A DNA stretch of 64,000 nucleotides, from assembly GCA_003543235.1 (NCBI GenBank), contig DPJA01000009.1, positions 158,022 through 222,021 on the forward strand, in the 5' to 3' direction. Origin of the DNA: Lachnospiraceae bacterium (GTDB lineage: Bacteria > Bacillota > Clostridia > Lachnospirales > Anaerotignaceae). The notes beneath the pieces were generated by a model, which saw only the letters and a list, made by a program, of their open reading frames with translations, did no database searches and was not told the origin of the DNA. Position numbers and translations under genes: made by a program. Below are positions 52,786-62,158 of the stretch, in pieces (positions within the stretch are counted from its first letter, which is position 1; each line of letters begins with the position of its first letter).

Positions 52786-53769
52786 TTAATACCCTGTTGG
52801 ATGATTTTTATGCCAATTCCATGCTGATGAAATAATTTCTTCAAGACTGTCATGCTTTGGCTGCCAACCTAAAATCGTCTTTGCTTTTTCACTTGAGGCA
52901 ATAAGCTGTGCAGGGTCACCGTCACGCCTTGGGGTTTCCTGAGCTGGTATTGAATGGTTTGTAACTTTTCGTGCGGTTTCTATAACCTCTTTAACAGTGA
53001 AGCCTACGCCGTTGCCCAAGTTAAATATATCGCTTTGCCCACCATTTTGAAGATATTCCACTGCCAAAATATGTGCATCTGCAAGGTCAGTCACGTGTAT
53101 ATAGTCACGCACGCAGGTTCCATCCTTTGTTGGGTAATCTGTGCCATAAATGCTTATAGCCTGTCGCATACCATTTGGCACTTGCAAAATAAGTGGAATA
53201 AGGTGGCTTTCAGGATTATGTGCCTCACCTATTTCTCCGCTTTGGTCTGCACCACAGGCATTAAAATACCTAAGAGAAACAAACCTAAGACCATGGGCAT
53301 TTCCTGTCCATTTAAACATTTTTTCCATTGAAAGCTTGGTTTCGCCATATGGATTTGTTGGCTCAGTGCGGTCGGTTTCCATAATAGGAACTCTTTCAGG
53401 CTCACCATATGTTGCCGCTGTAGATGAAAACACGATTTTATCTATACCATTTGCAACCATAGACTCCAAAAGCACCTTTGTTCCGCAAAGATTATTTGTA
53501 TAGTATTTAAGTGGATTTGTAACGCTTTCACCCACCAATGAATATGCTGCAAAATGAATAACAGCATCAATATTTTCCTTAGCAAACAGCGTATCTAAAA
53601 ACTGTCTGTCGCTTATATCTCCCTCATAAAACCTTGCCAACGGATGAACTGCACTGCGGTAGCCTGTTACCAAGTTGTCTGCCACTACTACATCTGTTCC
53701 TTTTTCGCATAAAGCACGAACTGTATGGGAACCAATATATCCAGCTCCGCCTAAAACTAAAACAGTCAT
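52786..53769 (-). CDS. galE: UDP-glucose 4-epimerase
   Basis: Interconverts UDP-glucose and UDP-galactose. 327 residues. GGAGYIGSH binds NAD+, SSTAATYGE holds the catalytic serine/threonine, and NPYGETKLSME has the Tyr and Lys of YxxxK. GGAGGAAAA precedes the ATG. Together with glcK it links galactose or glucose to cell-surface precursors. Confidence 0.96.
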   Translation of the reverse strand: MTVLVLGGAGYIGSHTVRALCEKGTDVVVADNLVTGYRSAVHPLARFYEGDISDRQFLDTLFAKENIDAVIHFAAYSLVGESVTNPLKYYTNNLCGTKVLLESMVANGIDKIVFSSTAATYGEPERVPIMETDRTEPTNPYGETKLSMEKMFKWTGNAHGLRFVSLRYFNACGADQSGEIGEAHNPESHLIPLILQVPNGMRQAISIYGTDYPTKDGTCVRDYIHVTDLADAHILAVEYLQNGGQSDIFNLGNGVGFTVKEVIETARKVTNHSIPAQETPRRDGDPAQLIASSEKAKTILGWQPKHDSLEEIISSAWNWHKNHPTGY

Positions 53770-54108
53770 TATTTTTCCTCCTTGAAAAAGTGTATTTGCT
53801 TATAATTTCATCAAAAACTAAAACTAATGCTATTACAAAAACTATTATAACATAATCCATTGTTTTAAGTGACACATTTATTTTGTCATACATATTATAT
53901 CTTGCTCCTGTAATTGCTTATTCCAAAATACTTAATTCTGGAAAATGGCATCAAACCCTCCTCTTATACAAGGACATTAAATTTTTAAAGACGACTCGAC
54001 ACGCAATACAAACAGCGGAAGCTATAATCGGCTTCCGCTGCTTTTTTCTTTGTATACAATTTGTTTTTTCTTATACCCTGTCATCCTCACATAGCCAAAA
54101 CAATGGAT
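53770..54108. other. Intergenic region: galE promoter and a hairpin
   Basis: About 340 bases with no convincing gene. On the minus strand there is an extended -10 (TGTTATAAT, core at 53844-53849) about 75 bases before galE. At 54014-54039 a perfect 9-bp stem AGCGGAAGC/GCTTCCGCT is followed on the plus strand by GCTTTTTT; it probably ends the SLH gene transcript or isolates the two genes. Confidence 0.6.
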
Positions 54109-55209
54109 TTAATCCATAGTTTCGTAAGTTCTAACGGCCATAAGAATTGCCGCCTCTCGGGTTGCCATACCGTAACCAGCCGCAACTTTAGCCGTTGTGG
54201 TTGCCTTTGGCATAAAGTTACCGTCCCTGTCACCCTTGATGATGCCAAGCTTCGACATATACTTGGCTGAATCCACTGCCCAAGAAGAAATATCCTTCTG
54301 GTCTGGAAAATCCTTAATGCCAGTTACGCTGTAATCTGCATCTGGTGCTATAGCCTTAATAGCTCTAAAGAGCATAGCTGCACACTGCTCCCGATTTATA
54401 AGAGTTTTAGGAGAGAAGGCGGTAGCTGAGGTACCAGCCGTAATTCCCAGTGCGTATGCCTTAAGTATTTGACTGTTACTTGTGTCGGTGAATGGATTTG
54501 GAGATATTGGAGCCGCCGCAGTATCTGTAACCTTTTCATATAACAGAACTGCCAACTCGCAAAATTCCTCACGGGTTATTGGCTTTGTCATATCTGCACC
54601 TTTAAGAATGTCTGGAATAAGTTCCAGCTCACTTGCTTTTTCCAACTCTGGCTCCGCCCATTTGCTTGCATCGGAATAAAAACTGCCAGACCCGATGGTA
54701 ACAATATTAGATGCTGGGGAATAAATTGGCTGTATGTCTGGCCATCCCTCGTAGTAATCATAGTAAACAAGCAACTTATATGAATAAATATGGCTTTTTA
54801 TATCAATGGAGGTAAGGCTTCCCTCGTCGATAGGGTCGAAAGTAATGGGAAAGGTGCCAGCACTAACTGGTGTTTCGCCGTCCTCGCCGCCAGTATATAC
54901 GTTGATATACCCGCCGCCGCCAAATTCACTCCATGAACCGTTGTCAATCTTTACCGAATAATCCCAGAATACCGAGCCATCACCAGGGGCATCGCTGTCC
55001 AAATTAAGAACGCTCTGTGGGAAATATACCTGAGCTTCAAAATACGGATTGCCGTCTTCGTTATGCTTTAGCTCGATACTCTTGACCTGTGGAGCCTCCA
55101 ACGACGTGGGAACACCTTCAGGCAAAGCCGCAAATGCAGTGGCAGAAAACATAGTGTTTACAATAAGTACTGCTGCCATTAATAACATAGTTTTAAAATG
55201 ATATCTCAT
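54109..55209 (-). CDS. Secreted protein with S-layer homology domains
   Basis: 366 residues with a signal peptide (about 1-28, ending ATAFAA). The N-terminal half is an unassigned beta-rich domain with aromatic, Gly- and Asp-rich stretches (NGSWSEFGGGGYINVYTGG). The C-terminal half has about three SLH repeats: ITREEFCELAVLLYEKV, INREQCAAMLFRAI and ATTTAKVAAGYGM, with intervening FxD motifs. SLH domains bind secondary wall polymers, so it should sit on the cell surface. AAAGGAGG precedes the ATG. It may be regulated by the adjacent membrane LuxR protein. Confidence 0.88.
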   Translation of the reverse strand: MRYHFKTMLLMAAVLIVNTMFSATAFAALPEGVPTSLEAPQVKSIELKHNEDGNPYFEAQVYFPQSVLNLDSDAPGDGSVFWDYSVKIDNGSWSEFGGGGYINVYTGGEDGETPVSAGTFPITFDPIDEGSLTSIDIKSHIYSYKLLVYYDYYEGWPDIQPIYSPASNIVTIGSGSFYSDASKWAEPELEKASELELIPDILKGADMTKPITREEFCELAVLLYEKVTDTAAAPISPNPFTDTSNSQILKAYALGITAGTSATAFSPKTLINREQCAAMLFRAIKAIAPDADYSVTGIKDFPDQKDISSWAVDSAKYMSKLGIIKGDRDGNFMPKATTTAKVAAGYGMATREAAILMAVRTYETMD

Positions 55210-55448
55210 AGTAATCCTCCTTTTAATTTCTTCATATTTACCCCCACGAATTGGTTATGGGTTATCCTCCTCTGGTGGAAGCTCCTTCTGTGTAAGCTTT
55301 GCCGCACAGTATCCCTCCTTTCCTATCCTTCTATAATTCATTTTGCAACAAGTCTTTTTACTCTGCAATATCCCTATTTGGGGAGGATACTAAAAAATAC
55401 ACCCTCCCAAAACAGGGAGGGTGTATTAAAAACGCTGTTATTTTCAGT
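55210..55448. other. Gap between luxR-type gene and SLH gene
   Basis: 240 bases without a gene. It contains the terminator of the LuxR-type gene and, toward 55209, the ribosome site of the SLH gene. No clear promoter was found for the SLH gene. Confidence 0.5.
55391..55426 (-). terminator. Intrinsic terminator of the membrane LuxR gene
   Basis: Perfect stem ATACACCCTCCC/GGGAGGGTGTAT with a 6-base loop; on the minus strand it is followed by TTTTTTAG. Confidence 0.95.
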
Positions 55449-56927
55449 TTATTCATGCCTAATGGTTTGGATAGCTTCCGCCGTCTGCTGGCATCCAAAC
55501 AGCAGAAACAATTCTGCACGACTGTTAATTCCCAGCTTTTTATAAATAATCTTACTATAAGTTGAAACAGTAGAAACGGTAAGCCCCAACTCCGGAGCAA
55601 CCTGTCTTAGCGTCATTCCCTGCAAAAGCAGCAGTACCACCTGTTTTTCCCGTGGTGATAAGTTGGTGTCATCCAGACTTGGCTTCTGATTTTCCTCTGC
55701 CGTGTTTGTTTGCAGAGTACCGTCAACAAAGGATGTCATATTTATCTGACGAAATTCATTTGACCAGTTGGTAAAAAACAAGTGCTGTGAAAAAACAGGA
55801 GAAAGCAGCAAAAACACTACAAATAAAATTCCGGCTGTGATAGAGGCAACAGACTGCGTGAGCATTGTCATATGCACTACATCAATCCCCACATAAATAA
55901 TGACGATGAATGTCATACATATAAGAACCAGGTACTTGTGCATACGGAAATCGCAAAATTTATTTGTAACGCAACCCATCAAGTAGAATATTATGAAAAA
56001 TCCAACTTCCTTCAGCTCGGAAAACAGATAGGCAGCCTGCGGAAATTTTATATACCACATTAAATGGCTCATGATTGATGCAATAAAAAACACATTGCAC
56101 ATAGTCCAGATACTTCGTTTAAATACCACCTGTAAGATAATGCAGAAAAAAATCAAAGCAAAGGCAAGTATCCTCCACTGCAACGCATTGGATGGGTGCT
56201 GAAATGCCGAGGCATAAAAACCCGTTATTCGAATGGCAAAGTAGGAGAAAAAGAGAAATAACACAAGCCAGATGCTTGAATCAAATCTCTTCATTGCCTT
56301 ATTTTCAGTTCCATTATAGTCTTTATTTTTTGATAGATACATACATACGCATAGAGCCGTAATCATAACCAGAGCAAAAATCTTCCGAACAACTGGGGAG
56401 ATTGAGATATGCTCAGAACTTAGCTCTACCAGCTCAATAAATAATAGCATTAGGGTACTGCCAAAAAAACGCTCAGCATTGTTCAGCATAAAAACAAAGG
56501 AAAAGCTACTGCTGGATACGCATCCACCAACGCCTGCCATAAAAATCACATCACATACAAGGGAAAGATAACCATCGGGAAGGAAAACCCATGGTACAAA
56601 TCCCACTGCAGTAATGAAAGCAGAGATTTTTGAGATGACGGATATATTCTTTTCATTGGAAAAAGCGAACATTACAATGGCTCCCAGAGCAAACGCAAGG
56701 AATGTGATAGTGGTGTGAGGCAATCCAAACACGCCTATGCCTTGGTCCAAAACAAAATCTTGTATATTAATAAAAGTCATTGCCAGAGGGAATGCAAAAA
56801 AATATTGCAGATAGCCTTTCTTCCTAATGTTGCGAAGTGCTAACATTTCCTGTGCACTCCAAAGATTGTGCAAAGATGAAATCAGTTTTAATAGGTATCC
56901 TTTTTTTCTTACCCTCAGCTCTGTCAT
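55449..56927 (-). CDS. LuxR-type regulator with a multi-pass membrane sensor
   Basis: 492 residues. About twelve hydrophobic segments fill residues 40-400 and resemble an MFS-like bundle. The last 65 residues are a LuxR helix-turn-helix: LSPREKQVVLLLLQGMTLRQ, then LTVSTVSTYSKIIYKKLGI. There is no receiver or PAS domain, so the signal probably comes through the membrane part. I start at MTELRVRKK after GGGAG; a longer frame adds 33 unlikely residues. It stands next to the SLH gene on the same strand. Confidence 0.9.
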   Translation of the reverse strand: MTELRVRKKGYLLKLISSLHNLWSAQEMLALRNIRKKGYLQYFFAFPLAMTFINIQDFVLDQGIGVFGLPHTTITFLAFALGAIVMFAFSNEKNISVISKISAFITAVGFVPWVFLPDGYLSLVCDVIFMAGVGGCVSSSSFSFVFMLNNAERFFGSTLMLLFIELVELSSEHISISPVVRKIFALVMITALCVCMYLSKNKDYNGTENKAMKRFDSSIWLVLFLFFSYFAIRITGFYASAFQHPSNALQWRILAFALIFFCIILQVVFKRSIWTMCNVFFIASIMSHLMWYIKFPQAAYLFSELKEVGFFIIFYLMGCVTNKFCDFRMHKYLVLICMTFIVIIYVGIDVVHMTMLTQSVASITAGILFVVFLLLSPVFSQHLFFTNWSNEFRQINMTSFVDGTLQTNTAEENQKPSLDDTNLSPREKQVVLLLLQGMTLRQVAPELGLTVSTVSTYSKIIYKKLGINSRAELFLLFGCQQTAEAIQTIRHE

Positions 56928-57016
56928 ATGAAATTCTCCCGCAACCCCGTACTTAACGTCATTTTTTTGTATACTGAAAATGCAACATACAATTTTATCC
57001 ATGTCATATATAGCAC

Positions 57017-57045
57017 AGTATAGCATAGTTTTACATCTTGTTCAA
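57017..57045 (-). promoter_or_regulatory. Promoter of the membrane LuxR gene
   Basis: On the minus strand TTGAAC, 17 bases, TATACT, about 90 bases before the start codon. Confidence 0.75.
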
Positions 57046-57128
57046 TGTAATTATGTTAACTTTTGATGTTCTGAAACGCCCTGCAAAATAACATGATTTA
57101 GACAAATTATATGCTATTTTATACAATT

Positions 57129-57175
57129 AAAAAGACATTTTTCCAATGACCAAGTCACAGAAAAAATGTCTTTTT
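57129..57175. terminator. Terminator of the efflux operon
   Basis: AAAAAGACATTTTT ... AAAAATGTCTTTTT with an inner TGAC/GTCA; T runs on both strands. It ends the operon whose last gene is the TolC-like gene. Confidence 0.9.
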
Positions 57176-57206
57176 CTTCTTCAAACCACATGGATTATTA
57201 CGCAGT

Positions 57207-58355
57207 TTAAAGTAATTCAGGTTTATTAAATTTCTCCACATTAAGCATATGGCTATAAAAACTTGAAATTATTGTATCTTCCTTACTTGCAACATCATTT
57301 TGTGCCTGTTCAAGGTCAATACGGCTTGCTGCACCCATTTCATATTTAGTCTGTAATGAAGAAAGCTTTTCTTTAAGGGTTTCCAGCTCTTTTATATCAT
57401 TTGAAATATTTGTTTCGCTTTCAGTAATGGTATTATAAAGCTTTCGCAAGGTTTCAGCTACAGAAGTTTTTGTATCAGCAACATTCATTTCCGCAGTATT
57501 TAAACTGTTTTTTGCAGAAGCATACGAGCCTAACACTTCACTTGTAGCGGCTGTAACATTAAATTGCTGTTTAGCAAGGTTATATGAATTTTCTTTTTGT
57601 TTAACGCTTGCCGCCTGTGCCACTGTGGAATTTATGTAACTTTCAAGGGGTATAGAAAGATTAAGTTCTTCATACTCAACAGGCAGTTTAAAGCTATAGC
57701 GGTTATTTATATCCACACCCATACGCACGTTAAGTGCAATATAGTCGGCTTCAAGTGCAATCTCATCATTTGTAATTGTTGCCAAGTTTTTTTCGTAGTT
57801 AAGCTGTTGCTCCTTAAGTTCCTGGTCACTTAAAGTCCCCATTTTGTTTTTAATTTTTGCTATTTCAAGATTTTTTTTGTCCGTTTCAAGTGTTTTAGCA
57901 GATAGTTGAAGTTTCCTTTGAGCCTCAATAATTTCAATATATGTCTGCTTAACGGAATATTTAATGCTCTCTTTTTCACTGCTTTGAGAAATAAGGCTAT
58001 TTTTATAGCTTACTTGGCTTTTAATAAGTGCAATAACTGTATTCAAATCTGCACCGCTTGAATAGGTAAGCTCTGTAGCTGCTATATCCAACTCATCCTC
58101 TTGCAATTCCAGACTTGACGCTGTTTGTTTTACAGTTGAGCTGGAATTCAGCGTTTTTGTTATAGCTTCATCAAGAGTTAGTGGCGTTAAACCGCTGTAA
58201 TCAATATTTATCATTGTTGAATACATATCATAAAGACTTGTTGTTTGAGTTTCCTCTGTCGTTTGTGTTGTTTCTGATGTTTCCTGTGCAAAGGCACAAA
58301 CACTGACGCACATTGTTAGTGATGCCACCAAAATACACAATAATCTTTTTTTCAT
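57207..58355 (-). CDS. TolC family (outer membrane efflux-like) protein
   Basis: 382 residues with a signal peptide ending VCAFAQE and a Thr/Glu-rich spacer. The rest is long amphipathic helices in two halves (LTLDEAITKTLNSSSTV, then YEMGAASRIDLEQAQNDVAS), the hallmark of TolC/OEP proteins. In Gram-negatives these make an outer-membrane channel; in a single-membrane Clostridium the role is unclear. It is the last gene of a MacA-MacB-TolC-like operon, 12 bases after the permease. Confidence 0.88.
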   Translation of the reverse strand: MKKRLLCILVASLTMCVSVCAFAQETSETTQTTEETQTTSLYDMYSTMINIDYSGLTPLTLDEAITKTLNSSSTVKQTASSLELQEDELDIAATELTYSSGADLNTVIALIKSQVSYKNSLISQSSEKESIKYSVKQTYIEIIEAQRKLQLSAKTLETDKKNLEIAKIKNKMGTLSDQELKEQQLNYEKNLATITNDEIALEADYIALNVRMGVDINNRYSFKLPVEYEELNLSIPLESYINSTVAQAASVKQKENSYNLAKQQFNVTAATSEVLGSYASAKNSLNTAEMNVADTKTSVAETLRKLYNTITESETNISNDIKELETLKEKLSSLQTKYEMGAASRIDLEQAQNDVASKEDTIISSFYSHMLNVEKFNKPELL

Positions 58356-58367
58356 ATTATACCTCCT

Positions 58368-59582
58368 TTACTCAAACCTTAGGGCTTCAATAGGGTCTAG
58401 CATAGCCGCCTTATTTGCTGGTGTTACGCCAAAAATAATGCCTATTGCCATAGAAACACTAACTGCACCAACAATTGCTGTAATGCTCATAACAGGCTCT
58501 ATGCCTACAAGACTTCCTACGCCAATTGCACCAAACCAGCCAAATAAAAGTCCTGCCAAGCCTCCCATTCCCGTAAGTATAATTGCTTCTATAATAAATT
58601 GAATACGTATATCCTTGTTTTTTGCACCTATTGCTTTTCGTATGCCTATTTCTCTTGTACGCTCTGTTACTGTTACCATCATAATATTCATAACACCAAT
58701 TCCGCCTACCAAAAGAGATATTGCGGCAACAAAACCTATAAATACCGTTACATAGGAAAGTATGGAGTTGATAGAATCCACCATATCCGTTGTATCCGAA
58801 ATGAGATATTTTTCCTCATTGCCATGGAACTCCGAAAGTTCAGCAAGAATAGTATTACTCATTTCATCATTTGTCCCAGCGTCCTTCAAAACAATAGAAA
58901 TTCCTGAAAGGGTAGACCCTGTAAACACCTTCATACACGTGGTTATAGGCATTACAACTGAGTCCGAATATTCATCAGGGTCAGCTATCTGCGAAGCATC
59001 TGTATTTTCAACAATACCAACTACAGTAAGTTTTGTTGTACCCTTCCATGATTTAATTTTGATTTTTTCACCAATTACGCTGTCGTCACAATATCCAAAA
59101 ACCTTCTTTGCCGTGGTGTCCATAATTACACAAACATTGTTACGCATTTCAACATCATTGTCGGAAATATACCTGCCATAAAGCACTGTTGCATTTTCTA
59201 TATACTTATAGTCTGCAGTTGCACCTGTAACCGTTGCACTATTGGTTTCCTGTGGGTTCAAAAGCTTTATATAGGCATTAGAACCGCTATAAGTTGGCGA
59301 AATATATTCAATTCCCTCCAAATTCTGAAGCAAATAATAATCATCCATTGTTAAAAGGTCACGTGTTTCAATATCTTTTGAAGAAACAAGACCAACTGAA
59401 AGCGAGCCAGTACCAAAGCTTTCAAACTCCTTTTCTATAGCCGCCTGACTGCCGTTACCTATAGCCACAATAATAATTACACTGCTTATGCCAATAATAA
59501 TGCCAAGCATGGTAAGAAACGTACGCATTTTGTTAGCAAATACGTTTTTAAAGGAACTTGTTATACATTCAAAAATATTCAT
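58368..59582 (-). CDS. ABC transporter permease, MacB/FtsX type
   Basis: 404 residues: one N-terminal membrane helix (about 20-42, MLGIIIGISSVIIIVAIG), an extracytoplasmic domain of about 230 residues, and three C-terminal helices with LLVGGIGVMNIMMVTVTERTREIGIRKAIG. This is the MacB mechanotransmission topology, with the ATPase encoded separately. It starts one base before the ATPase stop region, so coupling is likely. Confidence 0.93.
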   Translation of the reverse strand: MNIFECITSSFKNVFANKMRTFLTMLGIIIGISSVIIIVAIGNGSQAAIEKEFESFGTGSLSVGLVSSKDIETRDLLTMDDYYLLQNLEGIEYISPTYSGSNAYIKLLNPQETNSATVTGATADYKYIENATVLYGRYISDNDVEMRNNVCVIMDTTAKKVFGYCDDSVIGEKIKIKSWKGTTKLTVVGIVENTDASQIADPDEYSDSVVMPITTCMKVFTGSTLSGISIVLKDAGTNDEMSNTILAELSEFHGNEEKYLISDTTDMVDSINSILSYVTVFIGFVAAISLLVGGIGVMNIMMVTVTERTREIGIRKAIGAKNKDIRIQFIIEAIILTGMGGLAGLLFGWFGAIGVGSLVGIEPVMSITAIVGAVSVSMAIGIIFGVTPANKAAMLDPIEALRFE

Positions 59583-60293
59583 TTATTGTTCACCTCCAGA
59601 AAAAATACGATTTTCCACAGGTTTATCACTTATTAGCTCTCCGTCCTTAAAAACCACAATTCGCTTTGTGTACTGGGCAACATCCGGCTCATGGGTTACC
59701 ATAACCACCGTAACTCCTTCATCATTAAGCTTTTGAAAAATGCCCATTATCTCAAATGTAGATTTACTATCAAGGTTGCCTGTAGGTTCATCTGCCATTA
59801 TTATTGAAGGGCTGTTTACAAGGGCTCTAGCAATAGCAACTCTCTGCCTTTGTCCACCAGAAAGCTCATTGGGCTTATGCAAAACTCTTTTTTCAAGCCC
59901 AACCTTTGTAAGTGCCTCCATTGCCTTTTCACGTCTATGTTTTTTAGTTGAACCAGCATATGCCATTGGAAGCTCCACATTTTCCAATGCTGAAAGTTTT
60001 GGTAAAAGATTGAATGACTGAAAAACAAATCCTATCTTTTTATTACGTACATCTGCAAGACGAGAATCGTTAAATTCGGAAACGTCCTCACCATCAAGGA
60101 AGTAAGCTCCTTGTGTAGGTCTGTCAAGACAACCCAAAATATTCATCATTGTAGATTTACCTGAACCACTTGTGCCCATAATAGACACAAACTCTCCATC
60201 ACTAACATCAAAGTTTACATTCTTTAGTGCCATAACTGCAAGCTCACCTTGATTATATTGTTTAAACATATTTTCTATTTTAAGCAATGGCAA
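59583..60293 (-). CDS. ABC transporter ATP-binding protein, MacB/LolD type
   Basis: 236 residues. Walker [10 protein letters not shown], signature LSGGQRQR, Walker [14 protein letters not shown] and the H-loop VTHEPDVA. The TGNLDS element is typical of the MacB/LolD/FtsE class. TTG start (MPLLKIENM) 8 bases after GGAGG; a GTG three codons upstream overlaps the ribosome site. Confidence 0.94.
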   Translation of the reverse strand: MPLLKIENMFKQYNQGELAVMALKNVNFDVSDGEFVSIMGTSGSGKSTMMNILGCLDRPTQGAYFLDGEDVSEFNDSRLADVRNKKIGFVFQSFNLLPKLSALENVELPMAYAGSTKKHRREKAMEALTKVGLEKRVLHKPNELSGGQRQRVAIARALVNSPSIIMADEPTGNLDSKSTFEIMGIFQKLNDEGVTVVMVTHEPDVAQYTKRIVVFKDGELISDKPVENRIFSGGEQ

Positions 60294-60317
60294 TTTGCTC
60301 ACCTCCTTTTTTTTATT

Positions 60318-61859
60318 TTACATTCCGCTTGGTCTACCACCGCCGCCACTTGGTGGCATTCCACCACCGCCGCCTTGCATACCGCTGTCGTTGGAATTTG
60401 TTCCACCTGTTAAGCCACTTAAAATGCCTTCAGATGATGTTTCTGCACCTTCTTTGGCAGCCTCCTGTGTTGCATAATCCATAAGAGAAGAACCATCTGT
60501 TACCTCACTTGTAGGGCTTTCCATAATTGTTTCGCCCACTTCAAGCCCGCTTATAACTTCTGCATACATATCACTCATTGTACCAATTTCAACAGTTCTC
60601 TTTTCTAATTTCTGCTCCTCACCCACCACGTAAACGCAATAGCTTTCCGTTTCCTTATCCTTAATGACGGCTGAAACAGGAATATAATTGACATTTTTTA
60701 AGTCTGTCACTATTATCTCCATATCAAATGAAAACCCTGGCTTAACCAATTCATCAGGGGCATCCATATGTACTAAAATAGGCACTACTGTTTCACTTCC
60801 GCTAATTGTGCTTTGCGTTACTGCTGTAGGCTCAATTTTTGTTACAACGCCCGTATATACAGTGTCTTCAATACCGTCAGATGTAAGTTCAACCTTTTGT
60901 CCCACTTTAACATTTGCAATGTCATATTCGCTTACATATGCTGATACATTAAGGTCTGTAAGGTCTGCTATCTTCATCATTACTGTACTGTCAGTAAGCA
61001 TCTGACCCTCAACTGCATTACATTCTATAACCGTACCACTTATAGGGCTGTAGGTTGCTTCTGTAAGTTTTGAAATATCGTCCTGAATGCTTTGAATACT
61101 TCGCTGTACCGACGAAACAGTGTTAAGCTGTTTCTGATAGTTGTCTTTTGTTGATTTATCATTAAGCCTATTGCTTCCATTTTCTAGGTTTGTATTTGCC
61201 TTTTTAAGAGCAAGCTCTGCTGCCTGCACATTGCTTTCTATAGTTGTTTTTGTATTCAGCAAAGTGTTATATTCTGTTTCATACTTATCATACTCGCTTT
61301 GGCTTAGTGAACCCGCCTCTAAAAGCTGTTTATAATATGGTAAATTCTTTTTGGCATCTGCCAAACTTGTTTCGTTCTCGGACAACGCTGTTTTTGCTTC
61401 CTGCAAAGTTTTTTCTGCTGAAATAACGGCAGTTTTAAGGTCTATAAGCTCAGTCCCCTCTGCTGGGTCAGTTAACTCCGAAAGAGCAATTTGTGCATTC
61501 TGCAATGAAACTTTTTCATCTGCAAGCTTATTTTCCAGCTCCTTCTTTGTATCCTCAATATCATATGTAACTAAAAGCTGTCCCTCTTCTACATAGTCGC
61601 CAACTGCTACTGGCACTGTTTTAACCTCTTGGGAAAGTTCAATAAATATTGAATATGGGTCTGTAGCTTCTGTAGTTCCTGAGGCTGTTACCCTTTGGTC
61701 AAAATCTCCTGTAGTAATTTGCGTTGTGGTAGGCGGTATAATCTTTACAGAAGACTTAGCTTTGGTTTTTGCCTTCGTAACAAAAAACGCAGTCGCCAGT
61801 GCGGCTGCCAGAACAATCACCATCACTATTCCCTTTTTCTTCGTCATCTTAATCTTCAT
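60318..61859 (-). CDS. HlyD/MacA-type periplasmic adaptor protein
   Basis: 513 residues. One N-terminal membrane helix (about 9-27), then a lipoyl/barrel-sandwich half (VAVGDYVEEGQLLVTYD), a long alpha-hairpin of about 170 residues, the second half (SGTVIECNAVEGQMLTDSTVMMKIADL), a beta-barrel, and a C-terminal Gly/Pro/Met-rich tail. It should link the MacB-type exporter to the TolC-like protein or to the cell wall. AAGGAG lies 11 bases before the ATG; a GTG overlapping the ribosome site is rejected. First gene of the efflux operon. Confidence 0.9.
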   Translation of the reverse strand: MKIKMTKKKGIVMVIVLAAALATAFFVTKAKTKAKSSVKIIPPTTTQITTGDFDQRVTASGTTEATDPYSIFIELSQEVKTVPVAVGDYVEEGQLLVTYDIEDTKKELENKLADEKVSLQNAQIALSELTDPAEGTELIDLKTAVISAEKTLQEAKTALSENETSLADAKKNLPYYKQLLEAGSLSQSEYDKYETEYNTLLNTKTTIESNVQAAELALKKANTNLENGSNRLNDKSTKDNYQKQLNTVSSVQRSIQSIQDDISKLTEATYSPISGTVIECNAVEGQMLTDSTVMMKIADLTDLNVSAYVSEYDIANVKVGQKVELTSDGIEDTVYTGVVTKIEPTAVTQSTISGSETVVPILVHMDAPDELVKPGFSFDMEIIVTDLKNVNYIPVSAVIKDKETESYCVYVVGEEQKLEKRTVEIGTMSDMYAEVISGLEVGETIMESPTSEVTDGSSLMDYATQEAAKEGAETSSEGILSGLTGGTNSNDSGMQGGGGGMPPSGGGGRPSGM

Positions 61860-61999
61860 TAAAATTTTCACTCCTTACAAATAATATTTTAATATGTTAT
61901 AATGGTAAATATAAAAGCAACTCACGTTCTCGCTTTCCGTATATCAAGCATACACTTTCCTTTTATTATTGTAATTCAGCAAACTGCATTTTGAATGAA

Positions 62000-62019
62000 C
62001 ACAAAGTGATGGTTTTGTG
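62000..62019. promoter_or_regulatory. Possible operator in the divergent region between efflux operon and vanW gene
   Basis: CACAAA and TTTGTG as inverted arms 8 bases apart, placed about 140 bases from both start codons. No regulator gene is adjacent. The remaining 300-base region is AT-rich without a gene. Confidence 0.3.
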
Positions 62020-62092
62020 AATGTTTTCCATTTAGAATAACTATAAACACCTTTTTATTCCAGTTTTAGCGGTATTAATACAAAACCTCTTA

Positions 62093-62121
62093 TTGTAAAA
62101 AATTTTAAATCATAATATAAT
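62093..62121 (+). promoter_or_regulatory. Promoter of the vanW-family gene
   Basis: TTGTAA, 17 bases, and a perfect TATAAT; 37 bases before the start codon. Confidence 0.85.
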
Positions 62122-62158
62122 TACAACAATTTGTACTATTCGAGAAGGGGGAGCTAAA

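Noticed and set aside
53883..54119. Plus-strand open frame of 78 codons between galE and the SLH gene
   Set aside because: No ribosome site, no protein-like pattern, and it runs through a hairpin and into the end of the SLH gene.
60318..60370. Gly-rich tail of the adaptor as a separate repeat element
   Set aside because: It is simply the C-terminal Gly/Pro/Met-rich tail of the HlyD-type protein; no tandem DNA repeat extends beyond it.
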